DNA from: a virus
Reading direction: 5' to 3' (one strand)
Virus record (IMG/VR): IMGVR_UViG_3300032397_000019
Location: 1-50,206 of that record
Length of the DNA stretch: 50,206 bases
Part shown: positions 47,735 to 50,206 of the stretch, piece after piece
How the letters are laid out: each line of letters opens with the position of its first letter
Position numbering within the stretch: position 1 is the stretch's first letter
The notes under the pieces: generated by a model
Told to the model about the DNA's origin: nothing
Databases searched by the model: none
What the model saw: the letters and a program-made list of their open reading frames with translations, nothing else
Program-made: the position numbers and the translations under genes

Positions 47735-48847
47735 ATGCCCGCAGACTTCCCGACACGGCTGGACCTCTATTCGCTCGCGCGGCAGTACGTGCTTTCGCGC
47801 GCGTCGAAGATCGACCCGGCGCAGGCGGACGTGGAGGGGTCGGACATCAACCTATTCACGGGCATAGTGAGCGTTCTCGGGTATCAGGTGACGCTCGGGC
47901 TCATCCAGAACATCAACGCGCTCTTGCTGGACGGGGCGTACGACGAGGACTTGGATCGGTACGGCATCGACCGCTATCAGCTACCGCGCAAGGGTGCTGC
48001 GGCGGCCGAGGTAACGGTGCGCATCTATCGGGCGAGCACGGCGGGGGGCGACGGGACCATCCCGACGAACACGCCGCTCACGACGCTGAACGGCATCGAG
48101 TACATCACGACGTCGGCGGCGTCGCTCGGTGCGCTGGACTTGACCACGACGGCTCTGGCTCGCGCGGTGCAAGCGGGGAAGGTGTCGCAGGTCGGGGCGA
48201 ACTACATCCGCGCGTTCGGCACGTCTGGGCTTCTGTTCGACCAGACGCTTCAAGTGAACAACGACGAGCCAGCGGCGGGCGGGGAGGACGCGGAGGATGA
48301 CGACGACTACCGCGAACGCATCCGCGACTTCTGGCGGACGGCGCAGCGGGGGACTCTTGCGGCCATCGAGTTCGGCGCGCGCACGGTGCCGGGCGTTGTG
48401 AGCGCGATGGCGTCGGAGGCGTTGACCAGCGATCCGCGACCGGCTCGCGTGGTGAACCTCTACATCGCGGACTCGTCTGGCGTCGCGTCCGCGGCGCTCG
48501 GGGCCACGACGCAGGCGGCTCTCGCCGAGTATCGCGCGGCGGGCATCTCGGTGGTGCTCTCGAACAGCATCCCGCAGATCGTGGACGTGGAACTTCACCT
48601 GACCTTTGCGGCGAACACGGACACGACGGTTCTCACGGAAGTGATTCGCTCGAACATGACGGAGTTCATCAACTCGCTCGGTGTGGGTGAGGTGCTGTAC
48701 CGCGCCGCGCTGTTCTCCGTGTTGCAACGCTTCGCAGGCAACGGGCTCATCGTCTCGCAGAACACCGTGGTTGCCCCGACTGGCGACCTCGCTCCGGCCG
48801 CGGGGCAGACGCTCCGCACACGGCTGGAGAACGTGACGGTGGCCTGA
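47735..48847 (+). CDS. Baseplate J-like protein (gp6/P2 gpJ family)
   Basis: The 370-residue protein has the Baseplate_J pattern. An N-terminal helical domain (FPTRLDLYSLARQYVLSRASKIDPAQADVEGSDINLFTGIV) comes first, then LLDGAYDEDLDRYGIDRYQLPRKGAAAAEVTVRIYRAS, and the core motif around EDDDDYRERIRDFWRTAQRGTLAAIEFGARTVPGVVSAM (about 188-225). A C-terminal beta domain contains VVLSNSIPQIVDVELHLTF and a helix (EFINSLGVGEVLYRAALFSVLQRF). It forms the inner baseplate wedge with the gp25-like protein encoded directly upstream. The end overlaps the following gene by TGATG. Confidence 0.85.
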   Translation: MPADFPTRLDLYSLARQYVLSRASKIDPAQADVEGSDINLFTGIVSVLGYQVTLGLIQNINALLLDGAYDEDLDRYGIDRYQLPRKGAAAAEVTVRIYRASTAGGDGTIPTNTPLTTLNGIEYITTSAASLGALDLTTTALARAVQAGKVSQVGANYIRAFGTSGLLFDQTLQVNNDEPAAGGEDAEDDDDYRERIRDFWRTAQRGTLAAIEFGARTVPGVVSAMASEALTSDPRPARVVNLYIADSSGVASAALGATTQAALAEYRAAGISVVLSNSIPQIVDVELHLTFAANTDTTVLTEVIRSNMTEFINSLGVGEVLYRAALFSVLQRFAGNGLIVSQNTVVAPTGDLAPAAGQTLRTRLENVTVA

Positions 48848-50206
48848 TGCCGCAACGCGGGCCGATCACTCAAGCCGAACTCTGGTCTGTGCTTCAGAGC
48901 ACTACGGACCCGCTGTACCTCGCGCCCTTCATTGAGCGCGGGTACGGCTCGGGACTGGAGTCGCTGGAAGCCATCTGCAACGTGCTCGCGCGCGTGTCCG
49001 CGGCCATCGACCGGACCACGCAAGCGATGTTCATCCTCCCGTGGAGCGGACAGACGAACCCTCCCGCGGCGGGCGCGTCGTTGGCAGCGGGGACGCTGGA
49101 GGTCATGCGCACGTTGCGCGCGGAGCTTCCTCTCACGCTGCTCGCGGGCGCGGTGCTCTACGAGGAGGTGGAGGTGGACTGGTCGCGCGACGGCGGCGTG
49201 CCGGTGTTCACCGGGCGGCAGTACACGCTCCGCGACGACTTCACGTTCCTCCCCGGTGAGATGGGGCCGGTGTCGCTCGCCATCGTGAGCACGACGCCGG
49301 GCTATGGGTACGCGAACCCGCTGCCCGAAAAGATCACGCACGTTGCGCAGCCGGGCTCGGGGTTCTCGAACATCCGCGCGAGCGTCACTCAGGGTTCGAC
49401 CACCGCGCAGCTTGTCGTATCTCCCGAGCCGGACGTGGTGGTGCCGGAGCACGTTGGGCAGTACGTGGAGTTCACCGCGGGGGCGAACGCGGGTCAGGTG
49501 CGGCTCGCTGGCGGGTACGTGCGCGCCACGGCGGGCATCGACGGGGGGGCGCTCTCGCTGCTCCCCATCTTCGTCGTGCGCAACACGACCATCGCTCCGA
49601 CCGGGACGTTTGTCATCGGGGAGGACGTGTACCAGGAGACGGCGGGCATCGTGAGCGCGACGGGGCGCCTGCGCGCCGTCACGGCGGGGGGGACCGGTCC
49701 CTGGTACATGGTCATTGAGTACACGAGCGGGACGTTTCTTGAGTCGGGTGGGCCGGTAGGGAACATCAAGGGCGTGCTCTCCACCGCGCAGTTCGTCGTG
49801 GAGGTGAACGGCATCATCACGAGCCCGTTCCTCGCTAACGAAGCGGGCACCGCATCGTGGCGCGTGCTCGACTGGTGGACTGGCTTCGGGCTCACCGTGA
49901 GCAACCCGGCGTCACCGTTGCCGGGCGACCTGGCGATGCTGGACACGCTCGGCGCGGAGCGGAAGCTCCCGCGGGCACCGGGGGAGAGCGACGACAGCTA
50001 CCGGCTCCGCATCGCGAAGGTCGGGGACTTGGTTTCACCGAACGCGATCCGGCGCGTGGGCAACCGCGTCTGGTCGCGCTACGGCATCACGGTGTGCTTG
50101 CGCGAGGTCGGGCACGCGCTGTTCCCCGGCGTCTTCTGCGAGGGCGACGCTGGCACCACCGCGACGCTGGCGAACTACTCGTACGACCTCGACTGCATCA
50201 GGATGC
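48847..50206 (+). CDS. Baseplate protein, 3'-truncated
   Basis: A frame opens at the ATG of the TGATG overlap and runs to the window edge without a stop (453 codons seen). It begins PQRGPITQAELWSVLQSTTDPLYLAPFIERGYGSG, has a beta-rich central part (about 90-330) and a helix/loop near the edge (about 370-415) reading RKLPRAPGESDDSYRLRIAKVGDLVSPNAIRRVGN. That last pattern (gEsDd.YR.Ri...d.vSPnAI) recalls J-like wedge proteins, so it may be a second wedge protein related to the upstream J gene. The product is longer than what can be seen. Confidence 0.6.
   Translation, partial: MPQRGPITQAELWSVLQSTTDPLYLAPFIERGYGSGLESLEAICNVLARVSAAIDRTTQAMFILPWSGQTNPPAAGASLAAGTLEVMRTLRAELPLTLLAGAVLYEEVEVDWSRDGGVPVFTGRQYTLRDDFTFLPGEMGPVSLAIVSTTPGYGYANPLPEKITHVAQPGSGFSNIRASVTQGSTTAQLVVSPEPDVVVPEHVGQYVEFTAGANAGQVRLAGGYVRATAGIDGGALSLLPIFVVRNTTIAPTGTFVIGEDVYQETAGIVSATGRLRAVTAGGTGPWYMVIEYTSGTFLESGGPVGNIKGVLSTAQFVVEVNGIITSPFLANEAGTASWRVLDWWTGFGLTVSNPASPLPGDLAMLDTLGAERKLPRAPGESDDSYRLRIAKVGDLVSPNAIRRVGNRVWSRYGITVCLREVGHALFPGVFCEGDAGTTATLANYSYDLDCIRM

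Overview
The window is a stretch of a GC-rich tailed-phage genome (Caudoviricetes) with a contractile tail, cut at both ends. Every gene I can support is on the + strand. Genes are tightly packed, many starts are GTG, and about twenty gene pairs overlap by ATGA, GTGA or TGATG. The terminase, portal, capsid, sheath, tube, frameshifted tail chaperone, tape measure and baseplate order is that of a myovirus. The host cannot be named. The composition, and a set of TANNNT boxes 6-9 nt before start codons that lack a Shine-Dalgarno sequence, point to a GC-rich host that tolerates leaderless mRNA, as in Actinobacteria or Deinococcus. That host idea is inference.

Region 1 (1-6868) is the DNA-modification and regulatory block. 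It begins with a partial unknown gene and a ParB-like protein. Four coupled genes follow that together look like a base-hypermodification pathway: a TET/JBP 2-oxoglutarate dioxygenase, an aGPT-pyrophosphorylase-like DNA-base transferase, an FAD-dependent oxidoreductase and a P-loop kinase. Next come a zinc-finger/HARP-like protein, a compact tRNA-like hairpin cluster with an encoded CCA, two adjacent gamma-glutamylcyclotransferase-fold proteins, and a small helix-turn-helix protein in the usual small-terminase position.

Region 2 (6977-31617) is the head module: large terminase, three small proteins, portal and a Mu gpF-like minor head protein. Between the minor head protein and the scaffold lies an 11-kb block (12832-24238) of virion accessory genes. 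It holds tandem paralogs, a 21-residue-repeat protein, a BppU-like protein, a 1206-residue collagen-containing fibre and many small structural candidates. The block is followed by scaffold, major capsid protein, a capsid-adjacent protein, a C39-like cysteine peptidase that may be the maturation protease, and connector/neck proteins.

Region 3 (31614-44146) is the tail module: terminator-like protein, an 875-residue sheath, tube, a G/GT-type chaperone pair joined by a TTTTTTC slippery site, tape measure, a strange acidic RGG-rich protein with its own promoter, a LysM tail protein, hub, spike and spike-tip candidates. Region 4 (44275-50206) follows an intergenic element that also occurs before the large terminase. 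It encodes two fibre/tailspike proteins, a gp25-like wedge, a J-like baseplate protein and a further baseplate protein that runs off the right edge.

No integrase, lysis cassette with a recognisable endolysin, replication gene or canonical tRNA was found in the window.
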